A DNA stretch of 64,000 bases from NCBI RefSeq assembly GCF_000732625.1, contig NZ_JPJI01000032.1, positions 1,596,218-1,660,217 on the forward strand. The letters run 5' to 3'. Shown in pieces: positions 1-9,126 of the stretch. The notes beneath the pieces were generated by a model. It saw only the letters and a program-made list of their open reading frames with translations, was not told where the DNA came from and did no database searches. The stretch is from Nonlabens ulvanivorans (lineage in GTDB: Bacteria; Bacteroidota; Bacteroidia; Flavobacteriales; Flavobacteriaceae). Position numbers and translations under genes: made by a program. Position 1 is the stretch's first letter; each line of letters opens with the position of its first letter.

Positions 1-37
1 ATAATCTGCAATTAACAAATTTTTGTAGAAAATAGAC

Positions 38-61
38 ATACCCTTTATGGGGTATTTTTAT
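38..61 (+). terminator. Intrinsic terminator at left edge
   Basis: A 6-bp stem (ATACCC at 38-43, GGGTAT at 50-55) is followed by a T-rich run on the plus strand. The T-tract points to a plus-strand transcript entering from left of the window and converging on rlmH. The minus-strand side has only a weak T run, so it may also help end rlmH. Confidence 0.5.
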
Positions 62-535
62 TTACTCATGATGATAAGGCTCATTTCTTAGAATAGTAAA
101 AGCTCTATAAATTTGTTCTGTGGCAAATAACCGTACCATTTGATGAGAAAAAGTCATGTCACTCAAAGATAATTTTGAATTTGCTCTTTGATAAACATCA
201 CTAGAAAATCCATAAGGGCCTCCTATTATGAAGACCAGCCTTTTTAAGCCCGATACACTACGTTTGTTAATTAACTCAGCAAATTGAAGACTAGATAGTT
301 TTTTACCTCTTTCATCTAGAAGGGTGACGAAATCGCTTTTTTCAAGTTTATTTAAGATTAGTTTGCCTTCCTCATTTTTCTGTTGATCTTCACTCAGATT
401 TTTTGTTTTTTTTAAATCTGGAATTATTTCTAATTCAAAGTTTATATAATGCTTTAGGCGATCGACATACATCTGTGTGAGTTGTTCGATTCGAGAATCA
501 TCTGTTTTGCCTACGGCTAGGAGTGTAATTTTCAT
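62..535 (-). CDS. rlmH: 23S rRNA (pseudouridine-1915-N3)-methyltransferase RlmH
   Basis: RlmH is a small SPOUT-class methyltransferase that methylates N3 of pseudouridine 1915 in helix 69 of 23S rRNA, using S-adenosylmethionine, on assembled 70S ribosomes. The 157-aa length matches the family. Visible family features are the N-terminal MKITLLAVGK strand, LDERGK near residue 74, the SAM-binding knot segment FIIGGPYGF near residue 103, and the C-terminal MTFSHQMVRLFATEQIYRA followed by NEPYHHE. The start is the only methionine consistent with the family N-terminus. It is divergent from nadC, with about 76 bases between them. Confidence 0.96.
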   Translation of the reverse strand: MKITLLAVGKTDDSRIEQLTQMYVDRLKHYINFELEIIPDLKKTKNLSEDQQKNEEGKLILNKLEKSDFVTLLDERGKKLSSLQFAELINKRSVSGLKRLVFIIGGPYGFSSDVYQRANSKLSLSDMTFSHQMVRLFATEQIYRAFTILRNEPYHHE

Positions 536-586
536 ATTGACAAAGTTAATTGCATTTTAACAATATGTAAAAACAGATGTTTAGCT

Positions 587-594
587 TATTTTTG
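587..594 (+). promoter_or_regulatory. Bacteroidota-type -7 box upstream of nadC
   Basis: TATTTTTG matches the TAnnTTTG -7 consensus of the Bacteroidota housekeeping sigma factor. It lies 17 bases before the nadC ATG. No good -33 TTG was found at normal spacing, so this is tentative. Confidence 0.3.
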
Positions 595-611
595 ATTAAT
601 AAAATATACTA

Positions 612-1478
612 ATGGAATACGGAAGCACAGCATTTAAGGAAGAAATTAAACGCATTATCACTAATGCCTTAAGAGAAGATGTAGGTGATGGAGATCACAG
701 TAGCTTATCCTGTATTCCTACAAGAGCAACAGGTAAAGCCCGTTTATTAGTAAAAGATGATGGTATTCTTGCTGGTGTAGAATTTGCAAAAGCTGTATTT
801 CATGAAGTAGATCCGGATTTAAAGATTGATGTGAGAATAGAGGATGGCAGTCCTGTAAAATATGGTGACGAGGCGTTTTATGTAACAGGTTCATCACAGT
901 CTATTTTAAAGGCAGAACGTTTAGCATTAAACGCAATGCAGCGCATGAGTGCTATTGCTACTAAAACAAGAACTTTTGTTGATGCTTTAGAAGGTACTAA
1001 AACAAAAATACTTGATACTAGAAAAACGACGCCTGGTATTAGAGTACTTGAAAAATGGGCTGTAAAGATTGGTGGTGGAGTTAATCATAGATTTGGCCTT
1101 TATGATGTAATCATGCTTAAGGATAATCATATAGATTTTGCCGGTGGTGTTAGTAAAGCGATCCAAAAAACGCAACAATATCTTAAGGATACTAATCGTG
1201 ATTTGAAGATTATTGTTGAGGCCAGGGATCTCAATGAGATTAAAGAGATCCTTACAAATGATGGTGTTTACCGCATTCTTATTGATAATTTTAATTATGA
1301 AGATACACGCAAAGCTGTCGAACTAATAGGTGATCAATGCCTTACAGAAAGTAGCGGTGGTATCACTTTAGACACCGCACCTCAATATGCAGCCTGTGGA
1401 GTAGACTTTATCTCAAGTGGCGCTTTAACACATAGCGTTTATAATTTAGATTTAAGTCTTAAAGCGGTCCATGAGTAA
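612..1478 (+). CDS. nadC: Nicotinate-nucleotide pyrophosphorylase (quinolinate phosphoribosyltransferase)
   Basis: NadC converts quinolinate and PRPP to nicotinate mononucleotide, CO2 and pyrophosphate in de novo NAD synthesis. The 288-aa protein has the expected two-domain layout: an N-terminal alpha/beta sandwich with REDVGDGDHS near residue 20, then a TIM-like barrel. The family signatures TRKTTPG (about residues 136-142) and HRFGLYDVIMLKDNH (residues 159-173) carry substrate-binding Arg, His and Lys residues. The GGI near residue 250 and SSGALTHS near the C-terminus are also typical. It overlaps the next gene by 8 bases, so the two are probably co-transcribed. Confidence 0.96.
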   Translation: MEYGSTAFKEEIKRIITNALREDVGDGDHSSLSCIPTRATGKARLLVKDDGILAGVEFAKAVFHEVDPDLKIDVRIEDGSPVKYGDEAFYVTGSSQSILKAERLALNAMQRMSAIATKTRTFVDALEGTKTKILDTRKTTPGIRVLEKWAVKIGGGVNHRFGLYDVIMLKDNHIDFAGGVSKAIQKTQQYLKDTNRDLKIIVEARDLNEIKEILTNDGVYRILIDNFNYEDTRKAVELIGDQCLTESSGGITLDTAPQYAACGVDFISSGALTHSVYNLDLSLKAVHE

Positions 1479-2400
1479 AACCAAAGATTTACTAGATCGT
1501 ATACCGGTTTTAAGATGGCCGGTTAATCTTGCAAATAAAATACGTATACCTGGATTAGAAGGGATGACTCTTTATGATGTAGCAGAGACCTACATTATAG
1601 GAATTGCACAAGGAGCTTTTTCTGCAAGGGCTAGTGCTATTAGCTATAGCTTTTTTATGGCCATATTTCCTTTTCTTCTATTTGTATTAAATCTTATACC
1701 TTTTATTCCTATTGAGAATTTTCAGAATGAGTTTTTAGAATTTGTAATTGAATTACTACCAGCACAAGCGGTAAGTATTTTTGATCAAATATTTAAAGAA
1801 ATTGCACTTCAAGGTAATACAGGTTTATTAACCATCGCGTTTGTATCTTCATTAATCTTTATGTCTAACGGTGTTAATGCTGTTTTTAACGGCTTTGAAA
1901 GATCTTATCATACAGATTTCAATCGTGGATTTTTTAGGCAATATGCTATTTCACTTGCCGTATCGGTGATGCTTACCTTTTTTCTTTTAATTATGGTAAT
2001 TGTAGCAGGTTATGTGGAATACTTACTAGAGGAGTTGCGTAAATCTAATATTATGAGTGAAACCGGTCAAGGTGGAACACTAGTATTTGTTAGATATTTA
2101 ATTGTGATAATACTTACCTATATCTTTGTTGCCGTGCTCTATTATTTTGGGACAAGAGATGGACGACAATCTCGATTTTTCTCAATCGGAGCGACCGTAA
2201 CTACAATATTAATTGTTTTATTGTCAGTTCTTTACGGTATTTATATAGATAATTTTACTTCGTATAATGAAATTTATGGATCGATAGGTGCTTTACTAAT
2301 CTTAATGATTTATATATGGCTCAATTCCAACATTTTACTATTAGGTTTTGAATTAAATGCTTCACTAAGAAAATTAAAGGCACAGAATTTGAATACTTAA
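1471..2400 (+). CDS. YihY/BrkB family inner-membrane protein
   Basis: This 309-aa protein has about six hydrophobic segments and the YihY/BrkB signature around SARASAISYSFFMAIFPFLLF (roughly residues 51-70). That segment is preceded by a short cytoplasmic N-terminus. The family was once annotated as ribonuclease BN, but that activity belongs to another protein; its true role is not settled (transport or envelope function has been proposed). The start overlaps the nadC end by 8 bases, which suggests translational coupling. The family call is firm and the function is unknown. Confidence 0.85.
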   Translation: MSKTKDLLDRIPVLRWPVNLANKIRIPGLEGMTLYDVAETYIIGIAQGAFSARASAISYSFFMAIFPFLLFVLNLIPFIPIENFQNEFLEFVIELLPAQAVSIFDQIFKEIALQGNTGLLTIAFVSSLIFMSNGVNAVFNGFERSYHTDFNRGFFRQYAISLAVSVMLTFFLLIMVIVAGYVEYLLEELRKSNIMSETGQGGTLVFVRYLIVIILTYIFVAVLYYFGTRDGRQSRFFSIGATVTTILIVLLSVLYGIYIDNFTSYNEIYGSIGALLILMIYIWLNSNILLLGFELNASLRKLKAQNLNT

Positions 2401-2433
2401 TATTATCTTTAAAAACCCAAAATAAGAATCACA

Positions 2434-3000
2434 ATGAAAAAATTAATTTTATTAGCGGTAGCCTTAGTAGCTACTTTTACTACAAATGCTCAAGTAACCA
2501 TTAATGATGTAAAGGTTGAAAAATCACTTACTGTTGAAGGACAAGAATTGATGCTTAATGGAGCAGGACTTAGAGAAAAATTATGGTTTGATCTATATGT
2601 AGGTGCTTTATACACAACAGTCAAGTCTGGTGATGGCTCTACACTAGTAGATGCAGATTTAGCTATGGCTATCACACTAGATATTACTGATAGTAAAGTG
2701 ACTCAAGACAAAATGAAGAGTGCTGTAGAAGATGGCTTTGAAGATAGCTGTACTGATGCAGAGCGTGCTGCAATTAAAGGAGATATTACGAGATTTATAG
2801 GATTTTTTAAAGATGCTATAGTAGAAGGTGATGAGTTTCAAATCGCTTATGTACCAGGAAAAGGGACAATGGTTTCTAAAAACGGTAAAGCTTTAGGTAC
2901 TATTGCTGGTATTGAATTTAAAAGAGCTTTATTCGGAATTTGGTTAGGAGACGATCCAGCAGATGAAGATTTAAAAGAAGGAATGTTAGGTAAGTCTTAA
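2434..3000 (+). CDS. Exported chalcone-isomerase-like domain protein
   Basis: This is a 188-aa protein with a cleavable signal peptide (residues 1-19, ending TTNAQ). The mature part matches the bacterial chalcone isomerase-like family: an N-terminal strand, LNGAGLREKLWFDLYVGALY near residues 42-61, and a C-terminal GIEFKRALFGIWLGDDP segment. Members bind fatty acids or related hydrophobic ligands in plants; bacterial forms are periplasmic and mostly uncharacterised. No flavonoid chemistry is implied. A strong terminator follows at 3022-3053. A -7-like box (TATCTTTA, 2404-2411) lies upstream, so it may have its own promoter. Confidence 0.75.
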   Translation: MKKLILLAVALVATFTTNAQVTINDVKVEKSLTVEGQELMLNGAGLREKLWFDLYVGALYTTVKSGDGSTLVDADLAMAITLDITDSKVTQDKMKSAVEDGFEDSCTDAERAAIKGDITRFIGFFKDAIVEGDEFQIAYVPGKGTMVSKNGKALGTIAGIEFKRALFGIWLGDDPADEDLKEGMLGKS

Positions 3001-3021
3001 TATTACTTTTAGAATATTATG

Positions 3022-3053
3022 ACCCACGTGAAGTAACTTTGCGTGGGTTTTTT
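3022..3053 (+). terminator. Intrinsic terminator
   Basis: ACCCACG (3022-3028) pairs with CGTGGGT (3042-3048) and is followed by six T residues. It ends the transcript of the chalcone-isomerase-like gene. Confidence 0.8.
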
Positions 3054-3064
3054 AATTTACAGAT

Positions 3065-3493
3065 ATGAGATTATTGATTACCGTAGCTTTTATTTTTATC
3101 GCTTTCGCGAAAGCGTATTCACAAGATATCACGGGTGTTTGGAAAACTGTTGACGAAGAATCTGGTATTGTTAAATCTCATGTAGAAATCTTTGAGAACG
3201 ATGGGAAATACTATGGTAAAGTATTAAAAGTACTTGATCCAGAAGCGCCTGAAAAACCGTTATGTATTAGTTGTGATGGTGACTTAAAGGACGCACCGAT
3301 TGAAGGTCTAGTCATTATTAATGACTTAGAGGCAAAAGATAAGGTCTATAAAAATGGTACTGTGCTTGACCCAGAAAATGGTAAATCATACGATTGCAAG
3401 ATTTGGCTCAATGAGGATAATCCAGATCTGTTAATGGTTAGAGGATATATTCTATTTTTATATCGCACACAGACTTGGGTAAGACTCAAGTAA
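3065..3493 (+). CDS. Exported DUF2147 family protein
   Basis: This 142-aa protein has a signal peptide (residues 1-19, cleavage after AYS) and a DUF2147 domain: ITGVWKTVDEESG at the mature N-terminus, YYGKVLKVLDP near residue 55, a CISCDG pair of cysteines, the GLVIINDL segment, and a C-terminal YRTQTWVRL. DUF2147 proteins are small periplasmic beta-barrel-like proteins of unknown function. The dispersed palindrome at 3100-3115 sits inside the signal-peptide coding region and is read as AFAKA, so the repeat supplies the end of the signal peptide. The coding frame is otherwise intact. Confidence 0.8.
   Translation: MRLLITVAFIFIAFAKAYSQDITGVWKTVDEESGIVKSHVEIFENDGKYYGKVLKVLDPEAPEKPLCISCDGDLKDAPIEGLVIINDLEAKDKVYKNGTVLDPENGKSYDCKIWLNEDNPDLLMVRGYILFLYRTQTWVRLK
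3100..3115. repeat. Dispersed palindrome, perfect copy 1
   Basis: CGCTTTCGCGAAAGCG, a 16-bp perfect palindrome, lies within the DUF2147 gene. It is read in frame as AFAKA inside the signal peptide. Confidence 0.9.
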
Positions 3494-3543
3494 AAATAAT
3501 TATTGGATAAATAACCGATATTTATCATGCAACACTTTAAATC

Positions 3544-3573
3544 ATCTACTATTTTTACATAGTAGATTTTTTT
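3544..3573 (+). terminator. Terminator hairpin abutting the priA start codon
   Basis: ATCTACTAT (3544-3552) pairs perfectly with ATAGTAGAT (3559-3567) around a 6-base loop, followed by T residues up to base 3573. The priA ATG begins at 3574. The hairpin ends the DUF2147 transcript but occupies the whole translation-initiation region of priA. Confidence 0.75.
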
Positions 3574-6024
3574 ATGTCCCATTATATTGATGTTATCATA
3601 CCGTTACCGCTTGAAAGGCTTTTTGCTTATCGAGTTACTGCTGCCGAGGCTGATTTTTTAGAACCTGGAATGCGTGTTGCTGTCCCGTTTGGAAAATCTA
3701 AAATCTACACTGGTATTGTTCATCACATTCATCAATCACCACCACTTAATTATGAGGTAAAAGATATTGAACTCATAGTTGATGAGTTACCTACAGTAAC
3801 AAAAGATCAACTAAAGTTTTGGGAATGGATAGCCTCGTATTATGTATGTAGTTTAGGTCAAGTGATGCGTGCTGCATTGCCTAAGTCATTACTACTGGAG
3901 AGTGAGACAATTATTCTTAAAAATCCAGATACAGAAGTTAATGATGATTTTTTAGATGATAAGCAATTCTTAATTATGGAAGCGCTACTTCATAGACCAG
4001 CCTTGAAGGTAAAAGAGGTAATGGATATTTTAGACAGAAAATCTGTATTGCCTATTCTTAAAAAGATGCTCGAACAAGAGTGGATCATTCTTCAAGAAGA
4101 AGTCTATTCTACTTATAAGCCAAAAACGGTAAAGTATATCTTTCTCAACAAAAGATATAAAGATGAAGAGCAGCTTAAAAATTTGCTAGATGATATGACT
4201 CGAGCGCCAAAACAGCGTGATACAGTAATGTCATTATTCATGTTACAAACAGGAAACAAATTAGTCACATCAAAATTATTGCAGGATAGAGCAGGAGTTT
4301 CTAGAGCAATTATTAAAGCTTTAATAGATAAAAACATTTTTATTGAAGAAGAACAAGCTATAGATCGTGTTCTCGATGAAAAAGAACAAGGAAGCGAACT
4401 TTTTGAACTTCAACCAGCGCAACAAGAAGCACTTAATGAGATTAGAGAGCAATTTGCAGCCGGTAAAACAACTTTGTTACATGGAGTTACATCAAGTGGT
4501 AAAACCGAAATTTATGTAAGACTTATTCAAGAACAGTTAGAGTTAGGTAACCAGGTGTTATATCTATTACCAGAGATAGCTTTAACTACCCAACTTATAT
4601 CTCGTTTAAAGCATTATTTCAAACATCAGGTGCTCGTTTATCATTCTAGATATAATCTTAATGAAAGATTAGAAGTATGGAATCATGTTATTGAAAATAA
4701 AGAGCCTTATGTAATTGTAGGAGCTCGTAGTGCTATTCTATTACCATTTCAAAACGTAAAGCTCATTATTGTAGATGAGGAGCATGAAACGAGTTTTAAA
4801 CAGTTTGATCCAGATCCTCGATATCATGCACGTGATGCAGCGGTAGTCTTAGGACATATGAAAAAAGCTGATGTCTTATTAGGGTCTGCGACTCCATCAT
4901 TAGAGAGTTATTATAATACAACTTTAGGAAAGTATGGATTAGTTGAATTGAAAGAGCGTTATGGAAAAGTGTTAATGCCTGAAATTCAAATAATTGACAT
5001 AAAAGATAAGCATAAGCGTAAGAAAATGAAAGGTCATTTTTCTGATAGCTTAATTGAGCAAATGCAAGAGGCTTTTAAGAATAATAATCAAGTCATTTTA
5101 TTTCAGAATAGAAGAGGTTATGCACCTATCCTAGAATGTAACACTTGTGGTAATGCACCTCAATGTCCTAACTGTGATGTGAGCTTAACATTCCATCAAT
5201 ATAAAAAACAGTTGCGATGTCATTATTGCGGCTATCACACAATCGTGCCTCCAGAATGTCCTTCTTGCTCTAGTACATCTCTGGACACTAAAGGTTTTGG
5301 TACACAGCAAATTGAAGAAGAATTCAAAGAATTATTTCCAGATCTTAAGATTGCTCGTATGGATTTAGATACGACTAGAGGAAAGAATAGTATTGAAAAA
5401 ATTATTGAGCAAATTGATACTGGTGAGGTTCATTGTCTTGTAGGAACACAAATGCTTACTAAAGGTTTGGATTTTAGAAACGTAAGTTTAGTCGGTGTTT
5501 TGAGTGCAGATACCATGCTCAATTTTCCAGACTTTAGAGCACATGAAAGATGTTTTCATCTATTAACACAAGTGTCTGGACGTGCAGGACGTACTGCAGA
5601 GCGTGGCAAAGTATTGATTCAGAGTTATAATCCAGAGCATCAAATCCTACAACAGGTAAGTACTTATGACTATGGTGCAATGTTTAAAGACCAATTAGAA
5701 GATCGTTATCAATTTAAATATCCTCCATATCAGCGATTGATAAGATTAACTTTTAAAAATCGTGATTATAATACGACGTTACAGGCAGGACAATGGTTTG
5801 TAAACGCATTAAATCAAATTGAGCATGGAGTAGAAGTGTTAGGACCAGAATTTCCTGCAGTAACTCGTGTACGTAATTTGTATCAAGTACACGTCATGGT
5901 TAAAATGGGAAAACAACATCATCCCAATACCATAAAAGATTATATCCGTAAAGTAAAGCGCAGTTTTGAATCTATTAAAGGATTCAATTCTGTAAGATGT
6001 AATGTAGATGTAGACTGTTACTAA
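3574..6024 (+). CDS. priA: Primosomal protein N' (replication restart helicase PriA)
   Basis: PriA is the 3'-to-5' superfamily 2 helicase that recognises stalled forks and reloads the replisome. At 816 aa it has the full architecture: an N-terminal 3'-DNA-binding domain (residues 1-105), a winged-helix region, Walker A GVTSSGKTE (about residues 303-311), a DEEH Walker B box (about 400), and a C-terminal helicase lobe. Between the lobes are eight zinc-binding cysteines in the CNTCG, CPNC, CHYC and CPSC pairs (about 522-570). The N-terminus SHYIDVIIPLPLERLFAY is typical, so the ATG at 3574 is the real start even though a terminator hairpin ends one base upstream. Confidence 0.97.
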   Translation: MSHYIDVIIPLPLERLFAYRVTAAEADFLEPGMRVAVPFGKSKIYTGIVHHIHQSPPLNYEVKDIELIVDELPTVTKDQLKFWEWIASYYVCSLGQVMRAALPKSLLLESETIILKNPDTEVNDDFLDDKQFLIMEALLHRPALKVKEVMDILDRKSVLPILKKMLEQEWIILQEEVYSTYKPKTVKYIFLNKRYKDEEQLKNLLDDMTRAPKQRDTVMSLFMLQTGNKLVTSKLLQDRAGVSRAIIKALIDKNIFIEEEQAIDRVLDEKEQGSELFELQPAQQEALNEIREQFAAGKTTLLHGVTSSGKTEIYVRLIQEQLELGNQVLYLLPEIALTTQLISRLKHYFKHQVLVYHSRYNLNERLEVWNHVIENKEPYVIVGARSAILLPFQNVKLIIVDEEHETSFKQFDPDPRYHARDAAVVLGHMKKADVLLGSATPSLESYYNTTLGKYGLVELKERYGKVLMPEIQIIDIKDKHKRKKMKGHFSDSLIEQMQEAFKNNNQVILFQNRRGYAPILECNTCGNAPQCPNCDVSLTFHQYKKQLRCHYCGYHTIVPPECPSCSSTSLDTKGFGTQQIEEEFKELFPDLKIARMDLDTTRGKNSIEKIIEQIDTGEVHCLVGTQMLTKGLDFRNVSLVGVLSADTMLNFPDFRAHERCFHLLTQVSGRAGRTAERGKVLIQSYNPEHQILQQVSTYDYGAMFKDQLEDRYQFKYPPYQRLIRLTFKNRDYNTTLQAGQWFVNALNQIEHGVEVLGPEFPAVTRVRNLYQVHVMVKMGKQHHPNTIKDYIRKVKRSFESIKGFNSVRCNVDVDCY

Positions 6025-6033
6025 AACTTTCTT

Positions 6034-6915
6034 TTATGACACTGATTTCTTGCTTAAAAATACTTTTTTAAAGGCTTTAATAATAACAAGAGTGACAATA
6101 CCTACCGCTAGACCTACTAAAAACTCAGCAACAATAGAAGGTAAACCGTGTAATAAATCGTGTAAGTACTCGATATTATGAAGAAATATACCACCAGCCA
6201 CTAGTAACAATGCGATTGTTCCCACAATAGCTAATCCTTTAATAATAAGTGGTAAGGCTTTTACTAATAGTTGACCTATTGTTTTAGTAAAACTTTTTTC
6301 ACTCTTACTAGCTTTAATTAAACGATAACCTAGATCATCCATTCTTACAATTAACGCAACTATTCCATAAACTCCGATGGTAGCAACAATAGCAACAAAC
6401 GATACAACCATAATTTGAGTTGTAATATCTTCTCCTAAAACAGTTCCTAAAGCGATGATAACAATCTCTACAGATAATATAAAATCAGTAAAAATTGCAG
6501 ATTTTATTTTCTCTTTTTCAAAGGTCAATATTTCTTCTTCAGTATATTCTTTAGACTCTAAATGAGCTTTGGGATGTTCATGTGGAAAAGCATATTCATA
6601 AATCTTTTCTGCACCTTCATATGCAAGGTATATCGCGCCTAGTATTAATATAATGGTGACCGCGATAGGCAAGAAGGCACTCAATAGAAAGGCTAGAGGT
6701 AAGATGATAAGTTTATTGATAAAGGAGCCTTTAGTAATAGCCCATAAAACAGGAATCTCTCGTGAAGACACAAATCCAGACGCTTTCTCTGCATTTACCG
6801 CAAGATCATCTCCTAGAATACCAGCAGTTTTCTTAGTAGCAATTTTACTCATCGCTGCTACGTCATCCATAAGTACTGCAATATCATCTAGTAATGCAAA
6901 AAATCCTGAAGCCAT
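6034..6915 (-). CDS. DUF808 (YedI-like) inner-membrane protein
   Basis: This 293-aa protein has the DUF808 signature at its N-terminus: ASGFFALLDDIAVLMDDVA followed by KKTAGILGDDLAVNAEKASG. Several membrane segments follow at about residues 68-100, 140-190 and 215-280. The family is widespread in bacteria (E. coli YedI) and has no established function. It converges on priA with only 9 bases between the stop codons and no visible terminator. It lies 34 bases downstream of the 184-aa unknown gene and may be the last gene of the photolyase-block transcript. Confidence 0.85.
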   Translation of the reverse strand: MASGFFALLDDIAVLMDDVAAMSKIATKKTAGILGDDLAVNAEKASGFVSSREIPVLWAITKGSFINKLIILPLAFLLSAFLPIAVTIILILGAIYLAYEGAEKIYEYAFPHEHPKAHLESKEYTEEEILTFEKEKIKSAIFTDFILSVEIVIIALGTVLGEDITTQIMVVSFVAIVATIGVYGIVALIVRMDDLGYRLIKASKSEKSFTKTIGQLLVKALPLIIKGLAIVGTIALLLVAGGIFLHNIEYLHDLLHGLPSIVAEFLVGLAVGIVTLVIIKAFKKVFLSKKSVS

Positions 6916-6949
6916 ATCTATTCCTAATTTTTAAACAACGAAAATATAA

Positions 6950-7504
6950 TTACTTTTTGGCTTCTGATAATATTTCTTCTAGTGGTTTTACAAAAGATTG
7001 ATATCCTTCTGGTAAGTCTAAAAAAGGTTCTAAAGTAAATAAGAACACTTGGTCACCTTCAAATACCCAATAATTACCATGTAATACTCCATCGCTAGTC
7101 TTTAAGTTTTGAACAGGTACATTATTAATAGAGTAATCATTTTTCAATTCATTAAACCAAATTCCCAAATCACGTAAATCATTAGTATGACTGTAGCTTA
7201 AAGTTATTTTAGGAAGAATACCTTCTTCAACAGTATTAATTATAACTTTCTTATAAGTAAAAGATTTCAGATCCTCAGACCATATAATATCCTTATCCAT
7301 CATAGTTATGAAGTGATTCCATTGATCTACAACCACATTAGCTTCCGATTCATTTTTAATAATAGAGAATAAGTTTTCTTGTTCAATCAGCACCGTTTTA
7401 CGAGATGTATCTACAGTGACTGTTGTTTTGGTCGCTGCAATGCGTCCATTTTCAACGTTAAAAAAAGAAAGAATAGCAAAAAATATGATGTTGATTTGTT
7501 CCAT
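6950..7504 (-). CDS. Uncharacterised 184-aa protein
   Basis: I do not recognise this family. The protein starts with a hydrophobic stretch (residues 4-15) that could be a weak signal peptide or an anchor. It continues as a soluble domain rich in beta-strand and charged residues, with a tryptophan-containing IIWSEDLKSFTYKKVIINT segment near residue 74 and LGIWFNELKNDYSINNVP near residue 112. The C-terminus is a charged helix (PLEEILSEAKK). It lies between the cryptochrome-like gene (71 bases upstream) and the DUF808 gene on the same strand. Confidence 0.6.
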   Translation of the reverse strand: MEQINIIFFAILSFFNVENGRIAATKTTVTVDTSRKTVLIEQENLFSIIKNESEANVVVDQWNHFITMMDKDIIWSEDLKSFTYKKVIINTVEEGILPKITLSYSHTNDLRDLGIWFNELKNDYSINNVPVQNLKTSDGVLHGNYWVFEGDQVFLFTLEPFLDLPEGYQSFVKPLEEILSEAKK

Positions 7505-7575
7505 TAAGGTTTACTGTATTAAGGTTTATCAAGTTATAAAAATTTTAATAAGTATAATTGAAACCTGAGAATTGT

Positions 7576-9069
7576 TTACTTCAATTCATGACCACCTGGC
7601 CATATTTCACGATTAGGATTAGTATGTTTTGAGATAATACGTTTTGATTCGGCTTTACTTTTAAGGTCTTTCTGTATACCATAGAGGATATCTTGAGCAC
7701 GCTTTCGCGAAAGCGTATTTTCCACCAACCTTACTGGATAATCAATCCCAAGTTTAAAGTTAGAAAACTGTTCATCCATCATTGTCATTTTCCATGGCTC
7801 GTGAATAAATCGTAATGGTAGATGAGCTATTTCAGGAACCCATTTTTTAATAAAAATACCTTTTGGGTCATGCTCGAGACTATTTTTTACAGGATTATAA
7901 ACGCGTACTATATTGATTCCTGTTTCACCAGCCTGCATTTGCAATTGCGGATAATGAATACCAGGCTCAAAATCTAAGAATTGAGACGCTAGATGATTGC
8001 TAGCATCCTGCCATGGTTGCCATAAATGATGGGTGAAAAATCCAGTGAGCATCGCCCGTAACCTGAAGTTGATAAATCCCGTAGTATTTAAACAACGCAT
8101 GGCGGCATCAACAAGTGGATAACCTGTCCTACCTACACGCCAGGCTTGCTGAAACTCTTTATTGACAGGTTTTTTTAAATCACGATATGCCATATGAACG
8201 CTCTGCCATTCCATTTCATGCTCCATTTCAAATTTTTCAATAAAATGAGCTTGCCATCTTAGTCTTGATAGAAAAGAATTGAGTGTTCTTTTATCTTTTA
8301 CATAATGTTTTGCAGCACTAGCCTTTTGAGCAACCATGCGCACACTTATATTGCCCCATGCGATGTATGGTGATAACCTACTGCTATGCAATCTGCTGGT
8401 CAGTGGTTTTGAATAATGGTGATTGTATCCGGTAATGCGTTCCGTAAGAAAACTATCAAAGTATTTTAAGCCTGTGGTGGTTCCTCCTGGTTGAAAATGA
8501 TTAGTTTTTGAAGTGGTTAAATCGGTAGCGTTGAAGTGTTTTTCAAGTTGAGTTATGGTTTCGGTTTTAATGATAATCGCTTTATCAAAGTCTGGATGTT
8601 GTAAGTCTGCATTTATAAATTGAATCCAGTGCTCTTTCCAGTTGGTTCTGTTTTTTATTCCTCGTACCACACCATTAGAAATGCTTTCTTCCCAATGAAT
8701 ACTAACTTTCTTAAAATATCCAGCAATTGCAAGATCTCTTTTAAAGGTCTTTAGTAATCCTGTTTCTTGATAGGAATATACATTTTTGATTTGGTACTGT
8801 TGCTCTAATATTTTGAAAGCAGTCAGTGCTTCAGACTCTATAGTAAGTACTTTAGTATCTATAGATGCTAGCTTATCGTTCATGTTTTCTAACGATTGCT
8901 TTATAAAATCAAAGTGTCTCTTGCTGTAATGACAATCTTTAAGCAGCATAGGTTCAAAAACATAGAGTAGGAGTATAGGCAATCCAGATTGCGTTGCCTT
9001 TAATAAAGGCTCGTGATCTAGAATTCTTAAATCTCTTTTAAACCAAACTATATTAATGGATTGTTTCAA
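7576..9069 (-). CDS. Cryptochrome/photolyase family flavoprotein, divergent
   Basis: This 497-aa protein has an N-terminal photolyase Rossmann domain ([19 protein letters not shown], residues 5-23) and the C-terminal FAD-binding helical domain. [12 protein letters not shown] (231-242), [26 protein letters not shown] (313-338) and VRVYNPVKN (388-396) match the family. The usual WQW motif of CPD photolyases is replaced by QLQM (375-378), so part of the tryptophan electron-transfer chain and lesion pocket differs. Either sensory cryptochrome function or repair of a different photoproduct is possible. It is 57 bases downstream of the bona fide photolyase on the same strand. The palindrome at 7700-7715 encodes LSRKR near the C-terminus. 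Confidence 0.85.
   Translation of the reverse strand: MKQSINIVWFKRDLRILDHEPLLKATQSGLPILLLYVFEPMLLKDCHYSKRHFDFIKQSLENMNDKLASIDTKVLTIESEALTAFKILEQQYQIKNVYSYQETGLLKTFKRDLAIAGYFKKVSIHWEESISNGVVRGIKNRTNWKEHWIQFINADLQHPDFDKAIIIKTETITQLEKHFNATDLTTSKTNHFQPGGTTTGLKYFDSFLTERITGYNHHYSKPLTSRLHSSRLSPYIAWGNISVRMVAQKASAAKHYVKDKRTLNSFLSRLRWQAHFIEKFEMEHEMEWQSVHMAYRDLKKPVNKEFQQAWRVGRTGYPLVDAAMRCLNTTGFINFRLRAMLTGFFTHHLWQPWQDASNHLASQFLDFEPGIHYPQLQMQAGETGINIVRVYNPVKNSLEHDPKGIFIKKWVPEIAHLPLRFIHEPWKMTMMDEQFSNFKLGIDYPVRLVENTLSRKRAQDILYGIQKDLKSKAESKRIISKHTNPNREIWPGGHELK
7700..7715. repeat. Dispersed palindrome, perfect copy 2
   Basis: CGCTTTCGCGAAAGCG lies inside the cryptochrome-like gene. It is read on the minus strand as TLSRKR, the only perfect copy in this frame. 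Confidence 0.9.
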
Positions 9070-9126
9070 ATTGACAAATGAATGATGTTTAGCCTAGTGG
9101 TTGTGATTGTATCTGATCTACAGTCT

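Noticed and set aside
2434..3000. Chalcone-isomerase-like protein as partner of the chalcone-synthase-like PKS at 49469
   Set aside because: It is exported, 46 kb away, in another transcript, and bacterial members of this family are not flavonoid enzymes. The shared name is coincidental.
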